64,000 bases of DNA from VAZQ01 sp963739175 (GCA_963739175.1 CAVTZH010000002.1:44335-108334); one strand, 5' to 3'; positions 30,600-40,838 are shown, numbered from the stretch's first letter. The notes: generated from the sequence alone by a model not told the origin. Program-made: numbers and translations.

Positions 30600-31191
30600 A
30601 TGCGTTGGACTGACAACCTCCTCAAGCGCGGCCTCGTCATTGCGGCCGCGCTTGTTTGTCTCGCGGCCCCTGCCCGCGCGCAGACGATCGCGGAGCGGCT
30701 CGCGCCCTGCCTCGCCTGCCATGGCGAGAGCGGCACGTCGGCGACGCCGGACGTGCCGTCGCTCGGCGCCCAGCCGGCCTATTTCCTGCTGATCCAGCTG
30801 TTCATGTTCCGCGAGCGATTGCGGCCCATTGAACCCATGACCAGCATGCTCAAAGGCGTCAGCGACGACGATCTGCGCCGCATGGCCGACGCGCTCGCCA
30901 AGCTGCCGCCGCCGAAGCCGGACGCAAGCCCGGCCGATCCCGAACGCGTGACGCGCGCGCAGGAGCTGGTCGCGCAGCATCGCTGCAACTTCTGCCACAG
31001 CGGCGACTACGAGGGCCAGGAGAACGTGCCGCGGATCGCCGGCCAGCGCGAGGACTACCTGCATGAAGGCGCTGCGCGGCTACAAGGACAACACCCGCCG
31101 CGGCTACGATGCGCAGATGTCGGACGTGGTCGAGCCGCTCACCGACGCCGAGTTCGCCGACTTCGCGCACTTCCTGGCGCGGCTGAAGTGA
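30600..31191 (+). CDS. c-type cytochrome, frameshifted
   Basis: A periplasmic cytochrome of about 196 residues with a signal peptide (ALVCLAAPARAQ). It has two haem-binding motifs: CLACH near residue 38 and CNFCH near residue 130, with candidate distal methionines in MTSMLKG and in MSDVVEPL. At about 31060 one extra C ahead of ATG changes frame; removing it restores KALRGYKDNTRRGYDAQMSDV and the ending FLARLK. It lies 17 bases behind the sugar dehydrogenase and is its likely electron acceptor. Confidence 0.85.
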
Positions 31192-31202
31192 GCCCGTAGG
31201 AT

Positions 31203-32136
31203 CTACGGCGCCAAGGAAGCAGCATAGGCGGAGATCGCCAGCATGTCGTCGACGGTGAGCTTGTCGACGACCTGCTTCATCAGCGCGGCAGAGGTCCCGA
31301 CGCGATCGCCGTTCTGCATGTTCCAGAGCTGGCGCACGATGTAGTTGGGATGCCGCCCTGCGAGCCCCGGCACGTCGCCAAGCCCGCGCTGGGTCGGCCC
31401 GTGACAGATTCCACACGGCAGCGTCTTGCCGCCGCCTGTCGTCACCAGTTCCCTGCCCCGCTGCGATGCTGCCCTTCGGCACATAGGCGACGAAGCCCGA
31501 GATCGGATCGCGATGGACGGCTACCTCCTCGTCCTCGGGGACCTCGACGATGCGGTTGCCGATCGGCTCGGTGCCGCCGTCCGGATGGACGAGGCGCCGG
31601 GTGGTCATGCCGGTGTAGGTCTTCGGCACGGTGTCGGTCTCGACCACCCTGATCCACGGCGTCGGCTTGAGCGCGGCGAAATATTCGGCCGCTTCCCTGA
31701 TCTCGGCATCGCTGATGATCTTGAGCATCGCGATCATCGTACCGCCGTACTTGCGGTCGCCGGTCTTCCAGTCGTTCATCGTGCGAATGAAGTAGTTGAC
31801 CGGCAGGCCGGCCATGTAGGCGGATTCGTCGTGGCCGGTGCCGGTCGGCAGATGGCAGGAGCCGCAGGCGCGCACCTGCGTGTCCTTGTTGCCGTGCTGG
31901 ACGACCTTCGACATCTGCGGATGCATTTGCGGACGCCAGACCGGAACGTTGTAGAAATCGTCGACGGCGGCGCGGGTGTACGACACGCCATTGACCGTCC
32001 GCACGCGGTCGGGCGCAAAGCGCGGTTCGACCTTCACCTTGTCGGGGACGGGAAACGCCCAGTCCGGCTTCTGCTGCTGCGCCGACGCCAGCGTCGGGAC
32101 AAGCACGATCGTCAGAATGCAGACGATCCGTTGCAT
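31203..32136 (-). CDS. diheme cytochrome c, frameshifted
   Basis: About 310 residues starting MQRIVCILTIVLVPTLASAQ (signal peptide). Two haem sites are seen: CGSCH (in VRACGSCHLPTGTGHDE, near residue 92) and CGICH (in LPCGICHGPTQ), with MNDWKTGDRKYGGTMIAML and NMQNGDRVGTSAALM as family-like distal segments. The frame changes near 31462; removing one base restores AYVPKGSIARGRELVTTGGGK. It faces the cytochrome above tail to tail. It may also feed the same respiratory chain. Confidence 0.82.
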
Positions 32137-32260
32137 GAGCGAAACCTCCCCCCTTTTTCCGGCACGCTTCGTGGCGGCGGCCGGCTTTGCGACGGAAGGC
32201 TATAAAGATTGCGGCCCGTCCACAAGCTGGGCGGGCCGCTGGAAACCGTGGTGCCGGAAT

Positions 32261-33759
32261 TTAATGTCCGCTGCGCCGCTTCAGGTTCACGTGGATGTTC
32301 TTCTCGCGCGTGAAGCGGATCAGCTCCTCGATGCATTCCTCGCGGCCGACGCCGGACTGCTTGTAGCCGCCGAACGGCGCGCCGAGGAAATGCTTCGACA
32401 CCTCGTTGATCCAGACATAGCCGGCCTCGACCGCCGCCGCGGTGCGGTGCGCGGTGGTGAGATCGTTGGTCCAGATCGAGCAGGTGAGCCCGTATTCGAC
32501 CTGGTTGACCTGCGCCAGCATCTCCGCCTCGTCCTTCCATTTGAACACCGAGAGCACCGGCCCGAAGATCTCCTCCTTGCCGATGCGCATGCCCATGTTC
32601 ACGTCGGCGAAGATGGTCGGCTCGATGAACAGGCCCTTGGCGAGCTTCGGATCGTCCGGCCGCTTGCCGCCCGAGACGAGGCGCGCGCCGTCCTCCTTGC
32701 CCGCCGCGATGTATTTCAGCACCCGGTCGTACTGCACCTGGTTGATGATCGAGCCCATGGTGGTCGCGGGATCGGTCGGATCGCCGGGCTTGTAGCGCTT
32801 GATCGATTGCGCCGCGCGCTCGAGCACCGCGTCGTAGATTTTCTCATGGACGAAGGCGCGGCTGGTCGAGCCGCAGGACTGCCCGCACCAGGTGAAGTTC
32901 ATGCCGTCGACCACCGCCGCCGACACCGCTTCGAGATCGGCGTCGGGATAGGCGATCAGCGCGTTCTTGCCGCCAAGCTCCAGCAGCACCGGCTTGAGCG
33001 TGTCGGAGGCGGCCTTCATCACCGCGCGGCCGGTCGGCACGCTGCCGATCAGCGCCACCATCGGCGACGTCGGGATGGCTGGAGAGCACCTGCCCCACTT
33101 CGCGGCCGCCCGGCACCACGTTCCACACGCCGGGCGGCAGGATGCCGTCGATCAGCTCGGCGAGCCGCAGCGCCGAGAGCGGCGCCTGTTCCGGCGGCTT
33201 GAGCACGACGGTGTTGCCGGCGGCGAGCGGCGCGCCCGACTTGCCGGCCGCGAACATGAACGGATGGTTGAACGGGATGATGCGCCCGACCACGCCGAGC
33301 GGCTCGCGCACCGAGAAGTTCACCGACGTCCGGGCCCATCGGGATCGAGGCGCCCTTCATCTCGGTGACGAGGCCGGCGTAGAAATCGAGCTGCGCCGCG
33401 CCGGCGTTGGCATCGCGCACCATCTCGGCATAGGGATTGCCGCAGTCGGCGGCGTCGAGCATCGCCAGCTCGTCGCCGTTCTTGCGCAGCACGTCGGCGA
33501 TGGCGCGCAGCATCTTGGCGCGCTCCAGCGGCGGCACCCGCCGCCATTCCTTGAACGCGGCCTTGGCGGCGGCGATCGCGGCTTCGGCATCGGCGACCGT
33601 GCCGTCGACGACCTTGCCGAGCGACTCGCCGGAGCCGGGCGCGGTCACGTCGGCATAGCGCGCGGTCGCGGGCTTCTGCCATTTGCCGGCGTAGTAGGGA
33701 TCGCGGTGGGTCGGCAGCTTCAGCGGCTGCTCAGGCTTGGTGGCGGTTGCAACGGACAT
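32261..33759 (-). CDS. NAD(P)-dependent aldehyde dehydrogenase, frameshifted twice
   Basis: About 499 residues. The N-terminal third (MSVATATKPEQPL to GASIPMGP) is followed after one base removal near 33334 by NFSVREPLGVVGRIIPFNHPF and, after a second near 33068, by MVALIGSVPTGRAVM, LLELGGKNALI with the catalytic glutamate, and WCGQSCGSTSR holding the catalytic cysteine. The C-terminus reads EEIFGPVLSVFKW and PFGGYKQSGVGRE. It oxidises an aldehyde, here probably a catabolic intermediate of the neighbouring oxygenase-aldolase block. The two shifts are likely errors. Confidence 0.88.
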
Positions 33760-33782
33760 GGTGTCACCTCCCTACAGAAACG

Positions 33783-34600
33783 CTACGAACGCTTGATGGT
33801 GTCGAGGCCGCCGAGGCGGCCGATCAGCGCATTGGCGCCGATCGCGATCACGAACAGCACGATCAGGAGCGAATACATCAGCGGCATGTCGAACAGGGTG
33901 TAGGCCTGGATCACCAGGAAGCCGACGCCGCGGTTCGACAGCTTGGTTTCGGCGAGCAGCGTGCCGATCAGGCAGACGCCCAAGCCCAGCCGCATGCCGT
34001 TGATGATCGGGTGGCGCATCGCCGGCATGTAGATCTTGGTCACCATCTGCCAGGTGTTGGCGCGGAAGCTCCGGCCGACGCGGATCAGCACCTTGTCGAT
34101 CTCGCGCATGCCGCCGGCGACATTGAGCGCGACCGGGAAGAAGCAGGAGATCGCGCCCATCGCGACCTTGGAGCCGGGGCCGACGCCGAACCACATGATC
34201 ATGACCGGGAAGAAGATGATCTTCGGGCACGGCCCGAGATAGTAGAGGAACGGCTCGTAGGCGCGCTGCATCAGCTTCGAGCCGCCGAGCAGCGATGCCG
34301 ACCGCAAGCCCGCGCAGACGCCGCCGATCACCATGCCCGAGCGACGATCTCGTAGAACGTCGCGTAGAGATGCAAGTAGAAGGTCGGATCGCGCAGCAGC
34401 TCGTAGAGCGCGCGGCCGATCGCAACGAGCGACGGCACCACGTCGCGGTAGAGCCAGCCCGATTGCGCGAGCGCTTCCCACACCAACAGCACGGTGACGA
34501 TGATGAAGATGCGCAGCGCCGTGACCGGGTGCTCGCGCACCCAAAGCGGCGCCCAACTTGGCGCAAAGCGCGGGGCGCTCAACCTGCCGGTCTCAGCCAT
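33783..34600 (-). CDS. ABC transporter permease (nitrate/sulfonate/taurine type), frameshifted
   Basis: About 272 residues, starting MAETGRLSAPRFAPSW at 34600. The first membrane span (ALRIFIIVTVLLVWEALAQ) and LLRDPTFYLHLYATFYEIVA read in one frame to about 34338, then the rest in another: GGVCAGLRSASLLGG, PCPKIIFFPVMIMWFGVGP, and the coupling-type loop VGRSFRANTWQMVTKIYMPAMRHPIINGMRLGLGVCLIGTLLAET. The net change is minus one or plus two bases. It is one of two permeases of an SsuC/TauC-like importer. Confidence 0.82.
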
Positions 34601-35352
34601 CGCTCAAGCCTTTCGGTCAGCGCAAACACGATGATGCTGACCAGGATCACGAAGCAGATCGCCGCATAGGTGCCGGCGAGGTCGAAGCGCTCCGCCAGCT
34701 CGTTGATGAGCTGGCCGAGCCCGCCGAAATTGATCAGGTACTCGACGCCGACGATGTTGATCAGCGCGAAGATCAGCCCGAGCCGCATGCCGACGAAGAT
34801 CGTCGGCAGCGCCGCCGGGAACAGGATCTTCCAGAACTGCTGCGAGCGCGTGAGGTTGAAGCTCCTGCCCACGTTGATCAGCACGCGCCGGGTGCCGGCG
34901 AGGCCTTCGAGCGTCTTGAGGATGATCGGCGCGAGCCCGGCGGTGAAGCCCATCATCACGATGGTGGTGGCGTTGCGGCCGAAGATCACGAGATAGAGCG
35001 GATACATCAGCACCAGCGGCGCGGCCGCGATGGCCGCCACCCAGGTCTCGGTCGCGAGCCGCAGCAGGTTGAACTGGTAGAGCAGCACGCCGCCGGCGAC
35101 GCCGAAGATCGTGACCAGGACGCTCGCCGCCAGCGCCTCCCCCGCGGTCAGGAAGAAGCGCGACAGCACGTCCTCCTCCATGATGACGCGCGGGAACGCG
35201 GCGATCACGTCGCTCGGCGGCGGGATGATGAAGCGGTTGAGGACGTCGACATAGATCAGCAGCTCGACCAAGAGGACGATCGCCACGAACGAGCCGAGCC
35301 CGAGCACCGCCGGGAAATAGCGGCTCCTGCTGAACGGCACCGGCGCGGTCAT
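34579..35352 (-). CDS. ABC transporter permease (nitrate/sulfonate/taurine type)
   Basis: A complete 257-residue permease. Six hydrophobic segments are visible, and the EAA-like coupling loop is INVGRSFNLTRSQQFWKILFPAALPTIFVGMRLGL. Its 3' end overlaps the start of the next permease by 22 bases, and its start overlaps the ATPase stop (ATGA). Together the two different permeases would form a heterodimeric channel. The substrate is not apparent. Confidence 0.9.
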   Translation of the reverse strand: MTAPVPFSRSRYFPAVLGLGSFVAIVLLVELLIYVDVLNRFIIPPPSDVIAAFPRVIMEEDVLSRFFLTAGEALAASVLVTIFGVAGGVLLYQFNLLRLATETWVAAIAAAPLVLMYPLYLVIFGRNATTIVMMGFTAGLAPIILKTLEGLAGTRRVLINVGRSFNLTRSQQFWKILFPAALPTIFVGMRLGLIFALINIVGVEYLINFGGLGQLINELAERFDLAGTYAAICFVILVSIIVFALTERLERWLRPAG

Positions 35353-36203
35353 GGCGCCCCGCCGCGGCGCTTCTCGTCGTCGACCATCCCGCGCGTCGCC
35401 TCCTCGCGCAGGTCGCTCCAGATCTGCGCGACATAGCGGCCGAACGCCTCGCTCGACACGATCTCGGAGGTGCGCGGCCGCGGCAGGTCGATGTCGACGA
35501 TCCGCTTCACCTTCCCGGGCCGGTAGGTCATCACCATGATGCGGTCGGAGAGCTGCACCGCCTCGGTGATGTTGTGGGTGATGAGCAGCGTCGTCTGCTT
35601 GAGCTCCTGCTGGATCTGCAGCACCTTGTCGCCGAGCAGGAGCCGCGTCTGCTCGTCGAGCGAGGCGAACGGCTCGTCCATCAGCATGATCTTGGGCTGC
35701 GCCGCCAGCGTGCGCGCCATCGACACGCGCTGGCGCATGCCGCCGGACAGCTCCGCCGGAAACCGCCGCTCGAAACCGTCGAGCCCGACCAGCGACACGA
35801 AGTGGCGCGCGCGCTCGTAGCGCTCGGTCTTCGGCAGGCCTGCGATCTCGAGCGGGAACGCGACGTTGTCGATCACCGAGCGCCAGGGAAAGGTCGACTC
35901 CTCCTGGAAGATCATGCCGATCGACGCATGCGGGCCGTTGACCAGTTCACCGCCGACCCGCACGGTGCCGTCATAGCCGTCAAGCAGGCCGCCGATGATG
36001 TTGAACAGCGTCGACTTGCCGCAACCGGACGGGCCGATCACGCCGAAGAACTCGCCGGGCTTGACCGCCAGCGAGACGTTGTCGACGGCGGTGAGCACGC
36101 CGTCCGGGGTCTCGAACTGCTTGACGATGTTGTCGACGGTGAGGATCGGCTCCGCCGCTTTGGCGCCAGGCACGCGTCCGGACGGCATCGCGACCACGGT
36201 CAT
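35349..36203 (-). CDS. ABC transporter ATP-binding protein (SsuB/TauB type)
   Basis: About 284 residues from MTVVAMPSGRV. Walker A is GPSGCGKST near residues 66-74, the Q-loop is IFQEESTFPW, the signature is LSGGMRQRVSMAR, Walker B is IMLMDEPFASLD, and the switch histidine lies in LLITHNITEAVQLSDR. These identify the nitrate/sulfonate/bicarbonate-type family. It drives the two permeases that follow it by overlapping stops and starts. No substrate-binding protein gene is present in the cluster. Confidence 0.92.
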   Translation of the reverse strand: MTVVAMPSGRVPGAKAAEPILTVDNIVKQFETPDGVLTAVDNVSLAVKPGEFFGVIGPSGCGKSTLFNIIGGLLDGYDGTVRVGGELVNGPHASIGMIFQEESTFPWRSVIDNVAFPLEIAGLPKTERYERARHFVSLVGLDGFERRFPAELSGGMRQRVSMARTLAAQPKIMLMDEPFASLDEQTRLLLGDKVLQIQQELKQTTLLITHNITEAVQLSDRIMVMTYRPGKVKRIVDIDLPRPRTSEIVSSEAFGRYVAQIWSDLREEATRGMVDDEKRRGGAP

Positions 36204-36309
36204 GGATGGCGTCACTCCCCACAGGTGGCTTTTCGCGCCCGCCACATTCGCCCAATCATAGCAGGAAGACGGCGGAGCTGGCACGTGACCGATGCGCGCT
36301 CGGTCTCTC

Positions 36310-36417
36310 CGCTCCCCTCCCCCCGCGAAGCGGCGGGGAGGGGTCGGGGGTGGGGGGAAGCGATCCTCGATAGGTTCGAACCCCCTCACCCCAACCCTCT
36401 CCCCTCCGGGGAGAGGG
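36310..36417. repeat. GC-rich intergenic hairpins (dispersed repeat class)
   Basis: The 234-base gap between the ATPase and aldolase genes holds two palindromes: a C-tract pairing with a G-tract around GCGAAG (36312-36342), and CCCTCTCCCC (36395-36404) paired with GGGGAGAGGG (36408-36417). The motif of a run of ctctccc(t)ccggggagaggg is a familiar dispersed element of rhizobial intergenic DNA; the class match is from memory. Confidence 0.6.
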
Positions 36418-36437
36418 AGCACGCCGAGTCCGCCGCA

Positions 36438-37158
36438 CTACTGCGGCGTCACCGGCCGGTTGGCGCGGCGGCACCAGTTCTCCCAGGCGCGGTTGAGCGT
36501 GTAGGGCCCGGTGCGCTCGATGATCTTGTCGACCTCGCCGGCGGTGAGGAACTTGATGTCGCCCATCGCCATCGCCTGCATCTGCAGCTTGGCGTTGACC
36601 TCGAGATAGACCGAGATGAACACGCAGTGGCGGACGTTCGGCGCCACCACGGTGGCGCCGTGCCCGCGCATCAGGATGGTGCGGCCCGAGCCCATCGCCT
36701 TGGCGAGGTCGCGGCCCATGGCGACGTTCTCGACCAGCAGCGCGGTGTCGCCGAACTTGTCGTGCGAATCCCAGGTCGGCACCTCGTGGCCGATATTGGC
36801 GCACATGTGCAGCAGCGGCTGGAGCTTGCTGGTTGGTCACGCCGAACGGGATCACGCTCGGCGAATGGTTGTGCACGACCGAATGCACGTCGGGCCGCGC
36901 CTCGTAGAGGCCGCCATGGATGAAGCGCTCGAGATAGGGCGCCTTGCTGCCCGGGTTGATCGGCTCGCCCTCGAGCGTGAACTCCATGATGTCGTCCTTC
37001 TCGATGCAGTCCGGCGCCCGCGCCCGCGACAGGAAGAAGCGCTGCGGATTGTCGGGGTGCCGCGCGCTGACATGGCCGAACGAGTCGACCACGCCTTCGG
37101 TCGCCAGGATGCGGTTGGCGGTGACGAGTTCTTCGAACAGAGCATCGAGCTTGGACAT
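36438..37158 (-). CDS. class II aldolase/adducin family protein, frameshifted
   Basis: About 240 residues. The first half (MSKLDALFEELVTANRILATEGVVDSFGHVSARHP) has the family opening and the metal-site histidines in VVHNHSPSVIPFG. After one base is removed near 36833 it continues TNSKLQPLLHMCANIGHEVPTWD and LMRGHGATVVAPNVRHC, which provides the third histidine. The enzyme is a zinc-dependent aldolase or decarboxylase of a hydroxy-acid. It shares a strand with the dioxygenase and precedes the ABC genes, pointing to a joint catabolic role. Confidence 0.85.
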
Positions 37159-37188
37159 TGGGTTTCCTTAGGTACGTCGTTTCGTGGC

Positions 37189-37272
37189 GTCATGCCCGGC
37201 CTTGTGCCGGGCATCCACGTCTTGCCTGTGATTGAAGACGTGGATGGCCGGGACAAGCCCGGCCATGACTGT
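37189..37272. repeat. long palindromic intergenic repeat
   Basis: GTCATGCCCGGCCTTGT (37189-37205) and its partner near the 3' end (ACAAGCCCGGCCATGAC, 37256-37272) bracket a central dyad of ATCCACGTCTT and AAGACGTGGAT. An 18-base part, GCCGGGCATCCACGTCTT, at 37206-37223 recurs exactly at 23184-23201, so this is a dispersed element. It separates the aldolase gene from the oxygenase beta gene. Confidence 0.8.
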
Positions 37273-37282
37273 GTGGTGAGCA

Positions 37283-37783
37283 CTACAAAATAAAACTCAC
37301 CGATCCCAGCGAACCAAGCTCGTGCGCGTCGATGAACACGCGCCGCTCCTGGATACGGAAGCTGTCGCCGGCGATCTTCAGGATGAAGCGATAGCCGCCG
37401 ACATATTCGCGGATGCGCTCGTTGCGGCGGAAGCGGTAGCAGACGAAGTTCGCGGTGACGGTGACGAGATCGCCCTCCACGCTCGCGATCCGCACGTTCG
37501 AGATCATCCGCCGCGTGCGCGACTTCGGATATTCGGCGTGGCAGTTCGGGTCGTTGATGCGGATGATGCGCTGGCGGATACGCTCGCGGTCGTCGGCGAT
37601 GATGAACAGCGTCGAGCGGTGGTCGCCGTCGAGCTTGTCGTTGGGCGGCACGTAATAGGTGGCGTCGTCGGTGAGCAGCGTCTGCCACTCGTCGAGCTTC
37701 CACTCATCGAGCAGCGCGGCCTCGTGGTAGAGGAAATCCTCGACCTGCGCCCGGGTGACGACCTTTTGTGCTGCGACCGTCAC
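37283..37783 (-). CDS. aromatic ring-hydroxylating dioxygenase, beta subunit
   Basis: A 166-residue protein from a GTG at 37783 that overlaps the alpha-subunit stop (GTGA). It has the NTF2-like beta-subunit fold: VEDFLYHEAALLDEWKLDEW, TDDATYYVPPND, then RRMISNVRI and FRIQERRVFIDAHEL. Beta subunits stabilise the hexameric oxygenase without catalysis. The class II aldolase and the divergent ferredoxin are likely partners. Confidence 0.9.
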   Translation of the reverse strand: MTVAAQKVVTRAQVEDFLYHEAALLDEWKLDEWQTLLTDDATYYVPPNDKLDGDHRSTLFIIADDRERIRQRIIRINDPNCHAEYPKSRTRRMISNVRIASVEGDLVTVTANFVCYRFRRNERIREYVGGYRFILKIAGDSFRIQERRVFIDAHELGSLGSVSFIL

Positions 37784-39063
37784 GCCCGCGCTCCCATCAG
37801 CTCGTTCCAGCGCCGCCAGAAGATGCGCAGGTGGTGCTCGTCGCTGTTGAGCTGCTCGCCCTCCTTGCCCATGCCGCGCGACATCTCCGACCAGCGGTCG
37901 TCCTGCCAGTTGGCGAGGCCCTGCTGCACCAGCTCCAGCGCCTCGACGTCGTCGGGCGTGGCGAAGCCGCCGGGGCCGTAGAAGGTGAGGAACGCATCGA
38001 GCCGCCGCGCGCGGGCGCTCTCGCTCTCCTCGACCGGGCCGAGCGCCCAGGCGGTGACGTGCATCTTGTTGGCGCCTTCCGGATAGAAGGTGCGCACCGT
38101 CACCGACGAGCCGTCGTTGATCACGAGGTTCGGGAAGATCACGAGGTTGCGGTTGGTGTCGGCGACGCGGGCGGCGCGCTGCGGCCCGAGCCGCTGCACC
38201 AGCTCGGCGCGGATCGCGTCCATCTCCGGCCTTGCCGCCTCGCCATAGAGCGGGATCCACTTGGCGACCGGCCGGCCGCGGAAATTGATGTTGTCGGTGG
38301 TGAAGTGGCCGTTGCCGAGCTCGACCGCGAGGCCCTTGGTCGGCAGCACCTGGCCGGAGTCCTTCGGCGGCGGCTCGAGCTTCACGCCCGAGTTGGCCAT
38401 GAAGTTGAGCCAGGTCGAATGCGTCGACGGCAGGTGATAGTCGTCGACCGAGTTCTCGACCATCAGCTTCCAGTTGGCGGCGACGTCGTATTCCTGCACG
38501 CCGGCGATGATCTCCATCTGCCCCGACGGCGACTGGTCGATCACGAGATCGATGTAGTCCTTGGCGCCGGCGAGATAGTCGGTGAGCGCGGGCGCGTCCT
38601 TGTCGAGGTTCATGAACCAGAAGCCGCGATATTCCTCGAACCGCGCCGGACGCGCGCAGCCCGAATTCCTGCGGATCGAACGGCCTCGGCATAGGCGTCG
38701 TCGCCCGGCACGCGCGCGAGCGAGCCGTCATTGGCGTAGGTCCAGCCGTGATAGATGCACATGAAGCGCCGCGCATTGCCCTCGCGCTGGGTGCAGACGA
38801 TGGCGCCGCGGTGCCGGCAGGTGTTGAACAGGCAGTGGTAGACGTTCTTGGCGTCGCGCACGAAGATCACCGGCCGGCCGGCGACCTTGCGGGAGACGAA
38901 ATCGCCCGGCTTCTTCAGCTCGGAAGCGTGACCGACATAGATCCAGCAGCGGCTGAAGATGTTGCGCCATCTCCTTGCGCAGGATGTCCTCCGAGACCAG
39001 CACCTCGCGGTCCAGCAGGAAGGTTTTCTTTTCGCGGTCGTCGATGATGTAGGAAGCGGACAT
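37780..39063 (-). CDS. aromatic ring-hydroxylating dioxygenase, alpha subunit, frameshifted three times
   Basis: About 427 residues spread over frames that join near 38963, 38683 and 38660 when one base is removed at each place. The Rieske centre is CRHRGAIVC with HGW completing the ligand set (CxH and CxxH). The mononuclear iron site appears in VENSVDDYHLPSTH, with Asp and two His. It inserts dioxygen into an aromatic acid or amine, and belongs to the benzoate/anthranilate-type ring hydroxylases, though the substrate cannot be fixed. The ferredoxin is encoded divergently at 39243. Confidence 0.88.
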
Positions 39064-39242
39064 GGTTTTAGGACCTTGGCCTCGCGCTTGCTGGGACGTC
39101 CCGTGGGTTGGGCGCTAGGTTATAAGGCCGGCGGAAAGGCGGTCAAATGCGTCGCAAACGCCGCAGGGATGCGCTCTCCCCCTTGCACTTTTTCGAGGTG
39201 CCGCTAAAGCACGGGCATCATTCAACACCAACCAAGACGACC

Positions 39243-39575
39243 ATGGCCGAAACCCAAGTCTGTGCCGCTACGGATGTGCCGGAAAACGGCGTGATCAGCC
39301 GCGAGGTCGGCGACGAGCTGGTCGCGATCTACAACATCAATGGCGCCTATTATGCCACCGAGGCGCGCTGCACCCACGGCATGGCCGATCTCGCCGACGG
39401 CACGCTCGACGGCGACGTGATCGAGTGCAGTTTCCACTTCGGCGCGTTCCACGTGCCGAGCGGCAAGGCGGTGCAGCCGCCCTGCTTCATCGCGCTCAAG
39501 ACCTTCAAGACCGAGGTGCGCGACGGCCAGGTGTTTGTCGACCTCGACACGCCGGCACCGACCGCGGAGGCGTAG
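39243..39575 (+). CDS. non-heme iron oxygenase ferredoxin subunit (Rieske)
   Basis: A 110-residue Rieske ferredoxin starting MAETQVCAATDVPE. The cluster ligands are CTH and CSFH in RCTHGMADLADG and IECSFHFGAFHV, the two-His two-Cys set of the small ferredoxins that reduce dioxygenases. It is transcribed away from the oxygenase alpha gene; the 180-base gap is a divergent promoter region. No ferredoxin reductase is encoded beside it. Confidence 0.9.
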   Translation: MAETQVCAATDVPENGVISREVGDELVAIYNINGAYYATEARCTHGMADLADGTLDGDVIECSFHFGAFHVPSGKAVQPPCFIALKTFKTEVRDGQVFVDLDTPAPTAEA

Positions 39576-39629
39576 GACCAGTGCCGGGCACGGTGCTCGC
39601 TACCGCGCCCGTTGCTCTGCCGCGGATCG

Positions 39630-39902
39630 CTACATCTGCAAATAGCTGCTCTTGGGCGGCGGCGCCTTGGCCGGAGCCTTCGCTGGCGCCTTCTTTTTCT
39701 TGCTCGGCCGGCGGCAGCCGTCGGCCTGGTAATTCCAAGTCGGGATGTGATGGCGCTTGCCCGGCGTACAGTGAATGGCCTCCATCCCGCCAAGCTGCTC
39801 AACGGCCGATGTCATGCCACCCGGCACAACCGGGGACGCTTGCACCGACGCGAGACCCAGTGATCCTAAAGCGATCGTTGCTGCTGCGAGGAAGGTGCGC
39901 AT
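39630..39902 (-). CDS. small secreted protein with lysine/proline/alanine-rich tail
   Basis: A 90-residue protein with a signal peptide (MRTFLAAATIALGSLGLASVQA) followed by a short mature part with two cysteines (HCTPGK and GCRRPSKKKK) and a tail of AKAP repeats. No enzymatic motif is seen. Similar small proteins occur in Bradyrhizobium relatives without known roles. It is on the minus strand and downstream of the alpha/beta hydrolase gene. Confidence 0.65.
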   Translation of the reverse strand: MRTFLAAATIALGSLGLASVQASPVVPGGMTSAVEQLGGMEAIHCTPGKRHHIPTWNYQADGCRRPSKKKKAPAKAPAKAPPPKSSYLQM

Positions 39903-39994
39903 GGGTTGCCCTTTGCTGGTTGCCTCGCCAGCATGACTCGCAAGCTTGAAACTTTGTTCCGCTCGCCGTGTAATTTCACGGCACCATGCGCGGC

Positions 39995-40838
39995 TCACGT
40001 GCCCGCGATGAACGTCCGTACATGCTTGATCAGCGCCTCCGGCGCCTGGCCGGCGACGTCGTGCTCGGAATCGACCACGGCCTGCGGGATGTGCGGATAG
40101 TTCTTGGTGAGCCGCTCGACCGTCGCCGCCGGATAGCGCGACGAACGGTTGCCGCGGATGACGATCATCGGCACCTTGACCATCGCCGAGCTCCTCCCAC
40201 ATCTCGCGCACCGGTCGGCGCGGCAGCGCGGCGCCCTCCCCGATCGGCTGGCGGTTGCCGCCGTCCGGATCGCGCTTGAGCATGAGGCCCTTCTCGACCT
40301 TCACCAGTGACTGCTCGGCGCGCTTGCGGTCCCACGAGAAGCGCGGCGGATTGGAGAACTTGTGCTTCTCCATCGCCGCCTCGACCGACTCGTAGACGTA
40401 AGGCGGATTGCCGACCGACTTGCCGGTGCGCGCGCTTTCCTCGCGGTTCATCTGGCTGTCGACCAGCACGAGCTTCTCGGTCATCTGCGGGAAGTTGACC
40501 GCGAACGAGATGATGGTCGGACCGGCGCCGGAATGGCCCATGACGATCGCCTTCGGCCACTTCATCACGCCCATCACCGCCAGCATGTCGTCGAGCAGCG
40601 CGTCGAGCGAATTGTCCTTGCTCGGGCTCCAGGTGGAATCGCCCCAGCCGCGGCGGTCGGGCACCGCCACCTCGCGGTCGTTGGCGAGCGCGGAGGCGAC
40701 TTCGATCCAGTCGACCGAGTCGTAGTAGTTGGAGCCGTGCAGGATCAGGATCGGCGTGGCGCCGGCCTTGCCGAAGACGCGATAAAACAGTGTCACGTCA
40801 CCGGAGTTGACGCGCCCGGTGCGGTGTTCGTACGCCAT
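39995..40838 (-). CDS. alpha/beta hydrolase, frameshifted
   Basis: About 281 residues, starting at 40838 (MAYEHRTGRVNSGDV) after GGGGAGG. The oxyanion strand HGSNYYDS, the nucleophile elbow GHSGAG (Ser near residue 104) and the histidine in VVDSEHDVAGQAPE are typical of the fold. The frame changes near 40185; removing one base joins EEL to AMVKVPMIVIRG. It hydrolyses an ester or C-C bond, possibly of aromatic catabolism, but the context gives no substrate. Confidence 0.82.

Noticed and set aside
36290..36430. CRISPR-like spacing in the GC-rich repeats
   Set aside because: Only two palindromes of different sequence occur, with no repeat-spacer pattern and no cas genes.
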